From Sternotherus odoratus (taxonomy: Eukaryota > Chordata > Testudines > Kinosternidae), in the NCBI GenBank assembly GCA_032164245.1, contig JAVMKO010000010.1:43174848-43238847 (forward strand): DNA of 64,000 bases. Reading direction: 5' to 3'. The position numbers and the translations under genes were made by a program. Within the stretch, counting starts at the first letter, position 1, and each line of letters begins with the position of its first letter. Shown here one piece after another: positions 1 through 11,405 of this stretch. The notes beneath the pieces were generated by a model. The model ran no database searches, was not told the DNA's origin, and saw only the letters and a list, made by a program, of their open reading frames with translations.

Positions 1-1165
1 AACTGACCCACCCAGCCAGGTCTTTCCCCCCCAAACCTCCTTTCCTCCAACCCCCAACTGACCCACCCAGCCTGGTCTCTCCCCCCCAAAACCTCCTTTC
101 CTCCAACCCCCAACTGACCCACCCAGCCTGGTCTCTCCCCCCCAAAACCTCCTTTCCTCCAACCCCCCCCCCCAACTGACCCACCCACCCAGGTCTCTCC
201 CCCAAAACCTCCTTTCCTCCAACCCCCAACTGACCCACCCAGCCAGGTCTCTCCCCCAAAACCTCCTTTCCTCCAACCCCCCCCCAACTGACCCACCCAG
301 CCAGGTCTCTCCCCCAAAACCTCCTTTCCTCCAACCCCCAACTGACCCACCCACCCAGGTCTCTCCCCCCAAAACCTCCTTTCCTCCAACCCCCAACTGA
401 CCCACCCAGCCAGGTCTTTCCCCCCCAAACCTCCTTTCCTCCAACCCCCAACTGACCCACCCAGCCTGGTCTCTCCCCCCCAAAACCTCCTTTCCTCCAA
501 CCCCCCCCAATTGACCCGCTCAACCCGGTCTCTTCCCCCCCCCCCAATTGACCCCTCAACCCGGTCTCTTCCCCCCCCCCCCAACTGACCCGCTCAACCC
601 GGTCTCTTCCCCCCCCCCCCAACTGACCCGCTCAACCCGGTCTCTTCCCCCCCCCCCAACTGACCCGCTCAACCCGGTCTCTTCCCCCCCCCCCAACTGA
701 CCCGCTCAACCCGGTCTCTCCCCCCCCCCAACTGACCCGCTCAACCCGGTCTCTTCCCCCCCCCCCCAATTGACCCCCTCAACCCGGTCTCTTCCCCCCC
801 CCCCCCAATTGACCCCTCAACCCGGTCTCTTCCCCCCCCCCCCAACTGACCCCTCAACCCGGTCTCTTCCCCCCCCCCCCAACTGACCCGCTCAACCCGG
901 TCTCTTCCCCCCCCCCCAACTGACCCGCTCAACCCGGTCTCTTCCCCCCCCCCCCCAACTGACCCGCTCAACCCGGTCTCCTTCCCCCCCCCCCAACTGA
1001 CCCGCTCAACCCGGTCTCTTCCCCCCCCCCAACTGACCCGCTCAACCCGGTCTCTCCCCCCCCCAACTGACCCGCTCAACCCGGTCTCTCCCCCCCCCCC
1101 AACTGACCCGCTCAACCCGGTCTCTCCCCCCCCCCAACTGACCCGCTCAACCCGGTCTCTCCCCA
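1..1165. repeat. Composite minisatellite (two unit types)
   Basis: Bases 1 to about 508 hold about nine copies of a ~55-59-bp unit (AACTGACCCACCCAGCCAGG, then CTCTCCCCC, then AACCTCCTTTCCTCC). From there to about 1165 the unit shortens to ~37-42 bp (AACTGACCCGCTCAACCCGG, then TCTC and a C-run), about sixteen copies. The two types share the AACTGACCC core, so one derives from the other by loss of the AACCTCC block. The array runs off the left edge. The open frame across 741-1187 is an artefact of the repeat. Confidence 0.95.
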
Positions 1166-1436
1166 CAGACCGTTTCGCGCCTGGCAAGTGGGTGGCTCCT
1201 TGTTTCGCCGCCTGTAACTGGGTGGCGGTGCGGCGCGTCCCGGCCCCAGCTCTGAGCCGTCCCTGGCCGCCGGCGGCAGCGGAGCACGCGGCGCGTCCCG
1301 GCCACGCGGCTGGCGGCGGCAGCGAAGCACGCGGCGCGTCCCGGCCCCGCGGCTGGTTCCCGACCCCTGCCGCGGGCCGGATGAGAGGGCCTCGCGGGCC
1401 GCATCTGGCCCGCGGGCCGTAGTTTGGAGACCCCTG
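1166..1436. mobile_element. Right end of a hAT-like non-autonomous element
   Basis: CpG-rich sequence with internal repetition (GGCGCGTCCCGGCC three times) ends in GGCCCGCGGGCCGTAGTTTG and GAGACCCCTG. This is the terminus shared with the elements at 2305, 15324 and 33426. The minisatellite may be an internal expansion of this element, because no left terminus is seen in the window. Confidence 0.6.
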
Positions 1437-2304
1437 CTCTAAAACAGTGACACTCAGGCTGAGGCTTGTAAGCCACTAGTGGCTCTTTAAATACGTCACC
1501 TGCAGGTCATGATACTAAAGCACTGTGATTAACCAATCAAAGTTACTAGCCAATGAGGATGGTTGCACTAAGTTATTAATTTATTTGTTGTAAGAACTAT
1601 ATTGCATTTTACACACACACACACACACACTTACTATAGTAAACGAAACAATGAATTCACACCACCGTGGCTCTAAAATATACTTAACCTGCACATGCTG
1701 CCAGGTATGAAAGTAAACGACAGGTGAGCAGCAATAGAATTTATTCTCTACACCAGAATAAGTAATGATGTTGGAGCAGTTATGGAGGAAAATACATACA
1801 CAAAATACTTTTACATAATTCAATGCAGAATAAATCAATATCTCTTCTCAACATTTTAAAGATTAAAGCAGAAAATGTACTCTAAAAGGGCTGAAAACAA
1901 TAATTTCATGCTCTGTTCATAACATCCAGTTGCCCCAATGAGAATCGCTAAAATACTGGTTTCCTACAGGTAACAGCTAATAGCATTCCTTTATACAGTC
2001 TTTTCTGAAGACATCCTCATGTTTCAAGGGTTATTTTGTAGAAGATTCATAAAGATTATTTATGTAACACTATAGGCGTGCATGACATTTTACTGACAAA
2101 CATGACATGACCTTAGGAGTTTACAATACAAGTTAGATAGAATACCCAAAAAGGTATTATATGACACAGATTACAAACAGGAAAAGATCAGAAGAATCTT
2201 ACTACATCTGCTTCTTGTTAGAGGTTATTTACACATGCTGTTTTTGTTGGTGGTTAGGGGTAAAAATTAGTGCATTTGCATTAGCAATTTAGAAGGTTCT
2301 ACAT
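1437..2304. other. Intergenic or intronic sequence with one (AC)n
   Basis: AT-rich sequence without a recognisable gene. Positions 1611-1630 are an (AC)10 microsatellite. Bases ~1441-1510 (GGCTTGTAAGCCACTAGTGG region) may be an old DNA-transposon fragment, but this is uncertain. Confidence 0.5.
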
Positions 2305-3087
2305 CAGGGGTGAGCAAACTTTTTGACCCGAGAGCCTCATCGGGGTTGCAAAACTGCATGGAGGGCCAGGTAAGGAAGGACGTGCCTCCCCCAACAGGCT
2401 GGCCCTGCCCTCTATCGGACCCCTTCCAATTCCCGCCCCCTGACTGCCCCCCTCAGAATCCCCAACACATCCAACACCACTGCTCCTTGTCCCCTGACCC
2501 CACCCCCATACAGCCTCCCCCCCCCACTATCTATCCCCTGATTGCTCTGACCCCTATCCACACACACCCTTAGAGTGACCAGACAGCAAGTGTGAATAAT
2601 TGGGGCAGGGGATGAGGGGGGAAATAGGAGCCTATAAAAGAAAAAGACCCCAAAATAGGGACTGTCCCTATAAAATAGGGACATGTGGACACCCTACAGG
2701 CCCTCTGGGATGCCCACACCTATCCAACCCCTCTCCGTTCCATGACCCCTGACTGCCTCCCACACCCAGAACCTCCACTCCATCCAACCGCCCCAACTGC
2801 CTCCCCAGGATCCCTTTCTCCTTATCCAAACCACAGCCCCCCACCACTTCCCGCCCCCTTACCATGCTGCTCAGAGCAGCAGAAGCTCTCAGCCACGCCA
2901 CCACGCTGCCCGGCAGGAGTGGTGGGGCATAGCACGCTGGTGGCATGGCAAAGTGAAGCTGCAGTGGAGGAGGGCAACGGGGGAGGGGCCAGGGGCTAGC
3001 CTCCCCAGCCGGGAGCTCAAGGGCTGAGCAGGATGGGAGCAGGATGGTCCCACAGGCCAGATGTGGCCTGTAGTTTGTCTATCTCTG
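2305..3087. mobile_element. hAT-type non-autonomous element with nested MITE
   Basis: It starts CAGGGGTGAGCAAACTTTTT and ends GTAGTTTGTCTATCTCTG, imperfect inverted termini. It is flanked by the 8-bp near-duplications TTCTACAT (2297-2304) and TTCTACGT (3088-3095), as expected for hAT. The interior is C-rich and non-coding, and is interrupted by a second element at 2573-2694. Confidence 0.8.
2573..2694. mobile_element. Short MITE nested in the hAT element
   Basis: About 122 bp with inverted ends GAGTGACCAGACAGC and ...ATGTGGACACCCT, flanked by TA on both sides. A related copy lies at 41876-41998. It is internal to the hAT copy and so inserted later. The family is uncertain. Confidence 0.65.
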
Positions 3088-3199
3088 TTCTACGTCCTAA
3101 TCCAGAATTAGCCACACACTGCAAGTACTCCATTAAATCACTTGTCTGTGTGTCTCTATTGACCAACCCCATGGACAATTGAAAGATTCAGATTTGCTA

Positions 3200-4980
3200 A
3201 ACCAAAGTGAGTTTTCTCCGACTAGACTAGGGAAGAACTAGTAGGGGAAGCAAAAGTGGATGGGAACCTGGGAGGCAGTGACCATGAGATGGTCGAGTTC
3301 AGGATCCTGACACAAGGAAGAAAGGAGAGCAGCAGAATATGGACCCTGGACTTCAGAAAAGCAGACCTTGACTCCCTCCGGGAACTGATGGAGAATAACA
3401 TGAGGGGGAAAGGAGTCCAGGAGAGCTGGCTGTATTTTAAAAAATCCTTATTGAGGTTTCAGGAACAAACCATCCCGATGTGTAGAAAGAATAGTAAACA
3501 TGGCAGGTGACCAGCTTGGCTTAACAGTGAAATCCTTGCTAATCTTAAACACAAAAAAGAAGCTTACAAGAAGTGGAAGCTTGAACAAAATGACATGGGA
3601 GGAGTATAAAAATATTGCTCATGCATGCAGGAGTGCAATCAGGAAGGCCAAATCACACTTGGAGTTGCAGCTAGCAAGAGATGTTAAGAGTACAAGAAGG
3701 GTTTCTTCAGGTAAGTTAACAACAAAAGGTGGTCAAGGAAAGTGTGGTCCCCTTGCTGAATGGTGGAGGCAACTGAGTGACCGAGAATGTGGAAAAAGCG
3801 GAAGTACTCAATGCTTTTTCTGCCTTTGTCTTCATGAACAAGGTTAGCTCCCAGACTACTGCACTGGGCAGCACAGCATGGGGAGTGGGTGAGCAGCCCT
3901 CAATGGTGAAAGAACTGATTAAAGACTATTTAGAAAAGCTGGACATGCACAAGGCCATGGGTCCAGATCTAATGCATCCAAAGGTACTGAGGGAGTTGGC
4001 TGATGTAATTGCAGAGGCATTGGTCATAATCTTTGAAAACTCATGGCGATCCGGGGGGGGGGGGGCGCTGTTGGGTGGTCCCAAATGACCGGTAAAAAGG
4101 CAAAGGTAGTGCTCATCTTTTAAAAAAGGGAAGGAGGAGGATCTGGGGAACTACAGGCCTCATCTGAAGTACTGAGTCCAGTTTTGGGCCCCACATTACA
4201 AGGAGGATGTGGAAAAATTGGAAAGAGTCCAGAGGAGGGCAACAAAAATTACGAGGGGCCTGGAGCACATGACTTATGCGGAGAGGCTCAGGGAACTGGG
4301 ATTGTTTAGTCTGCAGAAGAGAAGACTGATTGATGGGAGATTTGATAGCTGCTTTCACCTACCTGAAACGGGGTTCCAAAGAGGATGGATCTAGACTGTT
4401 CTCAGCGGTACCAGATGACAGAACAAGGAGTAATGGTCTCAAGTTGCAGTGGGGGGAGGGTTAGGTTGGATATTAGGGGGGAAAAAAATCCCTAGGAGGG
4501 TGGTGAAGCTGGAGTGGGTTTAAGGTCAGGCTTGACAAAGCCCTGGCTGGAATGATTTAGATGGGGATTGATCCCGCTTTGAGCAGGGGGTTGATCTAGA
4601 TTAGGGGTAGGCAGGCAACCTTTCAGAAGTGGTGTGCCGAGCCTTCATTTATTCACTGTAATTTAAGGTTTCACATGCCGGTAATACATTTTAATGTTTT
4701 TAGAGGGTCTCTTTCTATAAGTCTATAATATATAACTCAACTATTGTTGTATGTAAAGTAAATAAGGTTTTTAAAATGTTTAAGAAACTTCATTTACAAT
4801 TAAATTAAACTCCAGAGCACTCCTGGACTGGTGGCCATCACCTGGGCAGCATGAGTGCCACTGAAAATCAGTTCGCGTGCTGCCTTCGGCAAGAGTGCCA
4901 TAGGTTGCCTACCCCTGATCTAGATGGTCCTGAGGTTCCTTCCAACTCTGATATTCTATGATTTTGTTCTATGACTTACA
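3200..4980 (+). mobile_element. CR1-clade LINE copy, internally deleted, split by a hAT element
   Basis: Bases ~3256-3510 encode the end of the CR1 endonuclease region ([12 protein letters not shown]). Bases ~3500-4075 continue with frame changes, and near 3950 encode MGPDLMHPKVLRELADVIAE, the start of the reverse transcriptase. A G-run at 4056 and an internal deletion follow. From about 4165 the CR1 3' end appears (GTGGAAAAATTGGAAAGAGT onward) and closes with the CR1 tail TGATATTCTATGATTTTG near 4950-4965. The hAT element 4602-4917 splits it. Several frameshifts make it non-functional. Confidence 0.85.
4602..4917. mobile_element. hAT non-autonomous element with perfect 8-bp TSD
   Basis: 316 bp inserted in the 3' end of a CR1 LINE. 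Its ends are TAGGGGTAGGCAGGCAACCT and AGGTTGCCTACCCCTG, inverted repeats. The flanking sequence ATCTAGAT is duplicated exactly (4594-4601 and 4918-4925), the 8-bp signature of hAT transposition. It has no coding capacity. Confidence 0.9.
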
Positions 4981-5021
4981 CTAATTTCAGCATACATTTA
5001 TGAAAACCCATTTCTGATTAG

Positions 5022-5841
5022 TAGGGTGGCCAATTAATCGTGAATAATCAGAGTTTTAATCGTACTATTAAATGATAGAATTAGAGTGGAAATTAAATAT
5101 TTTTTTATATTTTTCTACATTTTTAAGTATATTGATTTTTATTAAAACAGAATACAAAGTGTACAGTGCTCACTTTATATTATTTTTATTACAAATATTT
5201 GTACTGTAAAAATGATGAACAAAAGAAACAGTATTTTTCAATTCACCTCATACAAGTATTGTCATCAGCGGGATTCATGCCCTCAGGAATGGTGGTTAAA
5301 GCATGAAGGGACATATGAATCTTTACTGCATTTGGTCATGTAAATATCTTGCGACACAGACTACAACAGTGCCATGAGAATGCCTGTTCTCACTTGCAGG
5401 TGATATTGTAAACAAAACACGTGCAACATTATCTCCCACAAATGTAAACAAACTTGTTTGTCTCAGCAATTGGCTGAACAAGCAGTAAGACCAAGTGGAC
5501 TTGTAGGCTCTGAAATTTTACACTGTTTTATTTTTGATTGTAGTTATTTTTTGTACATAAGTCTATATTTTTAAGTTCAACTTTCAGGATAAAGAAATTG
5601 CACTACACTACTTGTATTAGGTGAATTCTAAAATATTATTTCTTTTGTTTTTTACTGTGCAAATATTTGTAATAAAAAATAAATATAAAGTGAGCACTGT
5701 ACACTTTGTATTCTGTTATAACGGAAATCAATACATTTGAAAAAAGTGAAAAACAAAAAAAAATTAAATAAACGGTATCCTATGTGTGTTTAACAGTGCG
5801 ATTAATCGTTACTTATTTTTTTTAATTGCTTGACGGCCCTA
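5022..5841. mobile_element. Long-inverted-repeat hAT-type MITE
   Basis: 820 bp, AT-rich, beginning TAGGGTGGCCAATTAATCG and ending TTGCTTGACGGCCCTA, with exact 8-bp duplications CTGATTAG at 5014-5021 and 5842-5849. The whole element is a diverged hairpin: GTGTACAGTGCTCACTTTAT near 5159 pairs with ATAAAGTGAGCACTGTACAC near 5686, and the arms run to a centre near 5430. It has no open frame. Confidence 0.88.
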
Positions 5842-6093
5842 CTGATTAGCTGGGAAATGCAATGTAATAGCACAGTGTTTTTTTTAAGTGTGTATAAAAC
5901 CACTCTGCTTTGTTCTTCATACAATGCAAAAAATAATGCAGCTCATACTTTAAATGAGGTTTAAGAGCTTTCTAAGAAGATCAGAAAACCCAGGAAGTGT
6001 TCTTACCAAGCAATTGGTCTACAGGGTTAACTCCTTGAATTTCTAAATTTGATCTCTCTCCTTTGTTCATATTGTAATAGAAAACAAACTAAC

Positions 6094-6187
6094 CTCCATT
6101 TCTGATAGCTCCGATCCCCCTATAGAAATCTTCAAAGCTGATTACTCCAAGTCCACTGGGGTCTAAATATTTTGTTAGGTCCTTCAC
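6094..6187 (-). CDS. RAB11FIP3: RAB11FIP3 coding exon 2 (second EF-hand)
   Basis: A 94-bp exon that I translated from the minus strand. It begins with VKDLTKYLDPSGLGVISFED and continues FYRGIGAIRNG plus one extra base (phase 1 exit). This matches the family segment that directly follows GAEQ at the end of exon 1. The acceptor is TTGCAG|GTGAAG (AG at 6188-6189) and the donor GGAG|GTTAGT (GT at 6092-6093). The second EF-hand loop (DPSGLGVISFED) lacks acidic residues at positions 5 and 12 in the expected form, as is usual in this family, so it is probably a weak or non-binding site. Frame and phase fit exon 1 exactly. No later exon is visible to the left, so exon 3 must lie beyond base 1. Confidence 0.92.
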
Positions 6188-6241
6188 CTGCAATTACAAA
6201 ACCAGCATTATAAATTTAAACGACAAAACATTTCAAACACA

Positions 6242-6671
6242 GTATACTCCACTTATTTGGGAAGACTGTAATCAGATGGTACTCTGTTGGATTGTCTCAA
6301 AAAACAGCAGCTTCAGCCTAATGATAGAAAATGGCAAGGAGTGCTGCTTAATTGAGACTGTATTAACTAAAAATCCATTTAATGGGGACTCAAGCAGACA
6401 CTGCCAAGGGGTTAACTGGTATTTAATAAACCATTAAATGGGAGTGAAATTGTAAGTGCCAGTCTTAATACTGAAACTGACCGACTAGGAGATACAAAGA
6501 GGAAATATAGTGAATGAGTCAGTACAATATTTTTGTTTCAACTTACATTTTTTAAAATCAGCACTTTAAAAAAAGGAAAAAAATAAAAAAGAAAAAAGGT
6601 TCTCTTAATTGGGACAAGTGCTTAATTCGGACAATGAGATGTCCACTAGGGGGTCCCAATTAAGAGGAGTC
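6242..6671. mobile_element. Probable Tc1/pogo-type DNA-transposon remnant
   Basis: ACTCCACTTATTTGGGA near 6246 and TCCCAATTAAGAGGAGT near 6655 form an inverted terminal repeat, with a further CTCTTAATTGGGA inside. The interior ends in an A-rich stretch. No transposase reading frame remains. The family is only a guess from the ends. Confidence 0.4.
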
Positions 6672-6835
6672 AACAATAATGAACTAATCTGTGCTATGTA
6701 TTTAGACATAATTGGAAAATCTTTCATGATTAGGCAATGTTTAAAGGGGGCAAGGAGTAGGGGGGGGGAAAATCACATCAGCAACTTGCAAGGATTAGGA
6801 GGCTACTACTGAACAGGAGACAAGGAGTAATAAGA

Positions 6836-7030
6836 ATCAGAGAGGTAGCCATGTTAGTCTGGAATAGCAGAGGTAACAAAGTCCTGTGGCACCTTAAAGA
6901 CTAACTATAAAGTTTTGAAGCATAAGCTTTCATGGGCTAATACCCATCTGACGAAGTGGGTATTAGCCCACGAAAGCTTATGCTTCAAAACTTTATAGTT
7001 AGTCTTTAAGGTGCCACAGGACTTTGTTAC
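6836..7030. mobile_element. Palindromic Penelope-like element terminus with 15-bp TSD
   Basis: A 195-bp insertion starting ATCAGAGAGGTAGCCATGTT. Bases 6873-6946 and 6957-7030 are a near-perfect 74-bp inverted repeat with a 10-bp spacer. The same sequence forms the ends of the coding Penelope-like element at 26756-29989. It is flanked by exact 15-bp direct repeats, CAAGGAGTAATAAGA (6821-6835 and 7031-7045), so it inserted as a unit. Confidence 0.88.
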
Positions 7031-7045
7031 CAAGGAGTAATAAGA

Positions 7046-8169
7046 CATTTCTGGCAAACTGGCAATGATTATTTTGGCATTTCAAATAGAATAGTTACAA
7101 TTAGAGGGCAAAGCTAAAGTCACTCCTCAGCAGTCAAAACAAAGACTTTAAAAAGGTGGATCTAATTCCCTCACTGGCTGCTAGTGAGCCTTTGTTTCAG
7201 ACAAACAATTATAGAATAGTTCATTCTAAGGATGTCGAAACAATTAGCCATTTGTTCCTAGGCTGCTATTTTAGCAAGTTACCCTTTCAAGTGACATTGA
7301 GGCATCTTTATATATCTTAAAGCCATATAGTCTAGATCTAAAAACAAAAAAGAAAGCACAGATACTGAATAAAGGCACAAATGGAATTATAGAATTTGTT
7401 TCTGACTGCTGTACTAAAAATATGTCACAAAACTTTCCAAATTCACATTCTCCTTTCCCTCCCTCACTTTACTATTTGTAGGAACCCATTAGGAAGCTTG
7501 GAGTTTCCTTATTGACCCCCCTCCCCTCCATCAAATCCATTACGAACACAAACTAATTTCTGATTCGAGTGGCTCGGTGTTGCAGGTTGCTGGATTATTT
7601 CTCTATTTTTGCTTGTACTTGGCAAAAAAAAAAGGTGACAAGAGACCGCATTTATTTTGAGAAAAACCTTGCACCTAAAAAGAATCCGAGAACAAGCAAG
7701 AACAGGAAAAGCAGGAGTTTGGAGTTTATCAAGCTTAGCAATATCCCTTTGAGTTGTCAATGTGTCATGAATGTCTCATCATTGTACACCGGTCTGTATT
7801 TATATATAAAAAGCCACCCACATGTGCACTTTAGTGACATTTAATCAAACTTTCCATGGCTTCCTGACATTCTCGTGCATGATTTCTAACATTTGCAAGA
7901 GGGAAAAAAACATCATTGCTTCAGAAACACTCCACCTCCCAAAACCAATTGCTAACATACCATTAATGCACAGGAAGTGACAAGTAATAAACCACAAGCA
8001 TTTCAAGGTGTACGTCTCCTCCAAGTAATAACTTGTGAAACTAAAAAGTGTGATATATAGGTTTGGCTACTCTTATGAATTTTCTGTGTTGGAACATTTT
8101 TGCTTTTAAAAGAACTAAAAGCATGCTAGCAAGTTGCTCAGAGACATAATTACAGGAAGATATGAAGAT

Positions 8170-8241
<72 letters not shown>

Positions 8242-9013
8242 ATATATATTTAAGGGTAAGGTAAAAGTACAATACAATACTGAAAGAAACAAAAAGTTAT
8301 GATATTGCATTTTGACACGAATTGTGCAGATGTAAGGATCAATTCCCCATATGCGAGACTGAAAAATGTACACAAATTTAAGAATAAATTAATGCCCATT
8401 TTCTTCATTTCAAGCTTATCTTGTTTAGAAAAAACAAAAACCGGCAAATAATGGAGTTTTCATCGCAGCAACTCATTTTACAGTCTAAAATCCCATTTCC
8501 AACCTAACTCCTGACAGTTCTTTAGGGCTGAAGTGTTCCTCTCCAAAAATTCATCTTGGGTCTAAAACAACCCAGTAAGAGATCCTTAGCTAGTGTATAT
8601 TAGCAGAGATACACTGAAATCAATGGAGGGAATGCGGATTTACATCAACTGAAGGGTTTCCCCAGCTGTGGAAATTAAGTAAAAAACAATTCTGTCATCT
8701 TGTGGGGGTGTTTGTTTATACTTTAAGTAAGTGGAAGTGGAAAGCTAAAACCAAACCACTTTTCCTGTTTTTGGGGGGGAAACTATTTGTTGGTACACAG
8801 GTAAACTGCTGAACTCACATTTCAGACTTCGATTTTAATCAGAGTCAGATTTCCTATCATATTGAAAAAGGTATTTTAAAATAAGCATGTGAGAACACGC
8901 ATCAGTGCACATAATCGCAAGTAACTGTTCCACCATGAGCTATAAGGAACTGCAACCATGTCTGTCCTTTGCATAGCGCAACAGGGCTGTGATCTTGATT
9001 GAGGCCTATGGAC
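7046..9013. other. Intronic sequence, no gene seen; (TA)n(GA)n microsatellite
   Basis: No coding or repeat family recognised apart from a compound microsatellite at 8169-8250 of (AT)n followed by (AG)n and a further (TA)n. Confidence 0.6.
8169..8250. repeat. Compound (AT)n(AG)n(AT)n microsatellite
   Basis: Pure dinucleotide runs of AT, then AG, then AT over about 80 bp, read directly. Confidence 0.98.
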
Positions 9014-9027
9014 ACCATGCAATATAA

Positions 9028-10115
9028 GGGTGGTAGCCGTGTTAGTCTGGAATAGCAGAGTTAACAAAGTCCTGTGGCACCTTAAAGACTAACTATAAAG
9101 TTTTGAAGCATGAGCTTTCGTGGGCTAATACCCACTTCGTCGGATGCAAGCAGTAGAAGTGTTCACAAACAGGCAGTTATAGAAAAGTAGGTAAGAGCCA
9201 GGTGGGAGGTGAAAAGGTTAGTCCAATTAAGCTGAGCCAGCTTGTTATCTCCGATCAGGGAGTGTGGATTATTCGTCTAGCATTTGAATGGGGTCTGTGG
9301 ACATGGAGAGATGAGAAACAATGCCTGTAATGAGCCAACCATTGTAGATCCCGGTTCAATCCCAAAGTGTGTGTGCCGAATTTGCAAATGAATTGAAGCT
9401 CTGCAGTCTCTCTTTGCAGTCTGGATCTGAAGTTCCCTTTCTGCAGAATGGTGACCTTTAAATCCGCAATAGTGTGTCCAGGCAGGTTGAAGTGTTCCCC
9501 TACAGGTTTTTGTATATTGCCATTCCTAATATCTGATTTGTGTGCATTTATCCTTTTTCGTAGGGACTGCTATGCTACCCTCTGCTATGTACATCGGCCA
9601 AACTGGACAGTCCCTACGAAAAAGGATAAATGCACACAAATCAGATATTAGGAATGGCAATATACAAAAACCTGTAGGGGAACACTTCAACCTGCCTGGA
9701 CACACTATTGCGGATTTAAAGGTCACCATTCTGCAGAAAGGGAACTTCAGATCCAGACTGCAAAGAGAGACTGCAGAGCTTCAATTCATTTGCAAATTCG
9801 GCACACACACTTTGGGATTGAACCGGGATCTACAATGGTTGGCTCATTACAGGCATTGTTTCTCATCTCTCCATGTCCACAGACCCCATTCAAATGCTAG
9901 ACGAATAATCCACACTCCCTGATCGGAGATAACAAGCTGGCTCAGCTTAATTGGACTAACCTTTTCACCTCCCACCTGGCTCTTACCTACTTTTCTATAA
10001 CTGCCTGTTTGTGAACACTTCTACTGCTTGCATCCGACGAAGTGGGTATTAGCCCACGAAAGCTCATGCTTCAAAACTTTATAGTTAGTCTTTAAGGTGC
10101 CACAGGACTTTGTTA
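9028..10115. mobile_element. 510-bp-arm palindromic Penelope-like element with 14-bp TSD
   Basis: The insertion consists of a short head (9028-9059), a left arm 9060-9569, a 38-bp loop (9570-9607) and a right arm 9608-10117. By eye the arms are reverse complements with no mismatch. Exact 14-bp flanks ACCATGCAATATAA (9014-9027 and 10116-10129) show that the whole fold-back inserted in one event; the last two bases of the arm overlap the duplication. The arms are the 3' part of a Penelope-like element, including part of the GIY-YIG endonuclease, so the same peptide can be read from either strand. Confidence 0.9.
9569..9922 (+). pseudogene. Penelope-like GIY-YIG endonuclease fragment
   Basis: The + strand reads MYIGQTGQSLRKRINAHKSD and on to GEHFNLPGHTIADLKVTILQ and RETAELQFICKF, the C-terminal endonuclease part found complete at 26930-28321. 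The first GIY half and all of the reverse transcriptase are missing, since the loop starts in the middle of the domain. The catalytic-type Glu of RETAE is kept. The inverted copy starts the same reading on the minus strand but runs into the loop. Confidence 0.8.
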
Positions 10116-10129
10116 ACCATGCAATATAA

Positions 10130-11105
10130 AACATTCAACACAAAATCTCTACAAGGGTTTAACTGCATGGCTACTGGCAACACTACCAAGTCGCATTAAC
10201 CCACCCGTGCCCAGCCCCACAGTGGCACTCCCAGCAGATAATCCCCCTCTGCACACAGGCAGACAGACCAGCTCCTTGGGAATGCACACCACCAATCCAC
10301 TGCCGTATCACACCAACAGTCACAGGGCCAGATTTCCCAGTGAACCCAAGACAGCCAGAACGGCAGCTAAGAATTCCCTTTGTTTAGGGGGAATCTCCAT
10401 AGGCATGAAGTTGGTACAGCCAGTTTCATCATCTCGTAGGTGTGAAAATGAGCCTCCCACATATAAGGGGAGCGTGGACCAAAGCTCCACAACACTCAGT
10501 TTTCCACTGGCATCAGATTGCTGAGGATTGTTCCATGTCAAGTTAACACTGCAGGGTGAGAGGTTGCGGGGGAGGGGAGGCCGACGACAGACATGGGCGG
10601 ATTTTAAATTGAGCTAGAGCCAGGCAACTGAAAATCGGGGAGCTGGATCTGGTTCCCTGATGCCACCCACGCTCCCAGTCAAGACTCAAACATTAGAACA
10701 GGGGCTCCCCTACAGCTTAGAGAACAGAAGCCAAAGTTTGTGTACACATACTCCACATCAGCAATGAAGGATTGCAAACACACCATTCAGTGCTTGTGGC
10801 ATATGTTGTAACTGTCAAGAAACCCCAAATCCTACGCATCCACACACAAGCTACATTTGGATCCTAAACAGACAGATTCTCTGCATACCCTAGCTGAATC
10901 TCTGCTATGCACACATACACATCTCCTCTCAGATACCTAGCGAGAGAACGCACACGCACGCTAAAGTGCATACTCACACAGGCCATTGGTTTCCGCTCTC
11001 TTGTTCAAAGGTAATACACATCACTACAACATGTTACACACATATTTAAGAAGTTACATAGTATTTCTTTCTTGTGATATATTGCAATTTCTATTTCTCA
11101 AAAAG
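10130..11105. other. Intronic sequence, nothing recognised
   Basis: No gene, RNA or classified repeat seen. Open frames here are short and lack known motifs. Confidence 0.5.
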
Positions 11106-11405
11106 GCAGATTTATGGTGAGTCAACCTGTGGAACTCCTTGCCAAAGGATGTTGTGAAGGCCAAGACTATAACAAGAGTTCAAAAAAGAACTAGATAAGT
11201 TCATGGAGGATAGGTCCATCAAAGGCTATTAGCCAAGATGGGCAGAGATGGTATCTGTTTGCCAGAAGCTTGGAATGGGCGGACAGGGGATGGATTACCT
11301 ATTCTGTTCATTCCCTCTGGGGCACCTGGAATTAGCCACTGTTGGAAGACAGGATACTGGGCTAGATGGACCTCTGTCTGACTCAGTATGGCCACTCTTA
11401 CTTGA
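11106..11405 (+). mobile_element. CR1-clade LINE 3' fragment
   Basis: TGTGGAACTCCTTGCCAAAG, then GTTCAAAAAAGAACTAGATA, GGTCCATCAAAGGCTATTAG and finally CTGGGCTAGATGGACC with GACTCAGTATGGCCACTCTT. This is the 3' end of a common sauropsid CR1-type LINE. It is truncated at the 5' side and non-coding. Confidence 0.7.

Noticed and set aside
741..1187. Gly/Arg/Val-rich repetitive open frame on the minus strand
   Set aside because: It is a translation of the minisatellite; the repeat unit alone keeps the frame open.
1..6093. RAB11FIP3 exon 3
   Set aside because: No minus-strand stretch with the expected acidic text and splice sites was found; it probably lies beyond the left edge.
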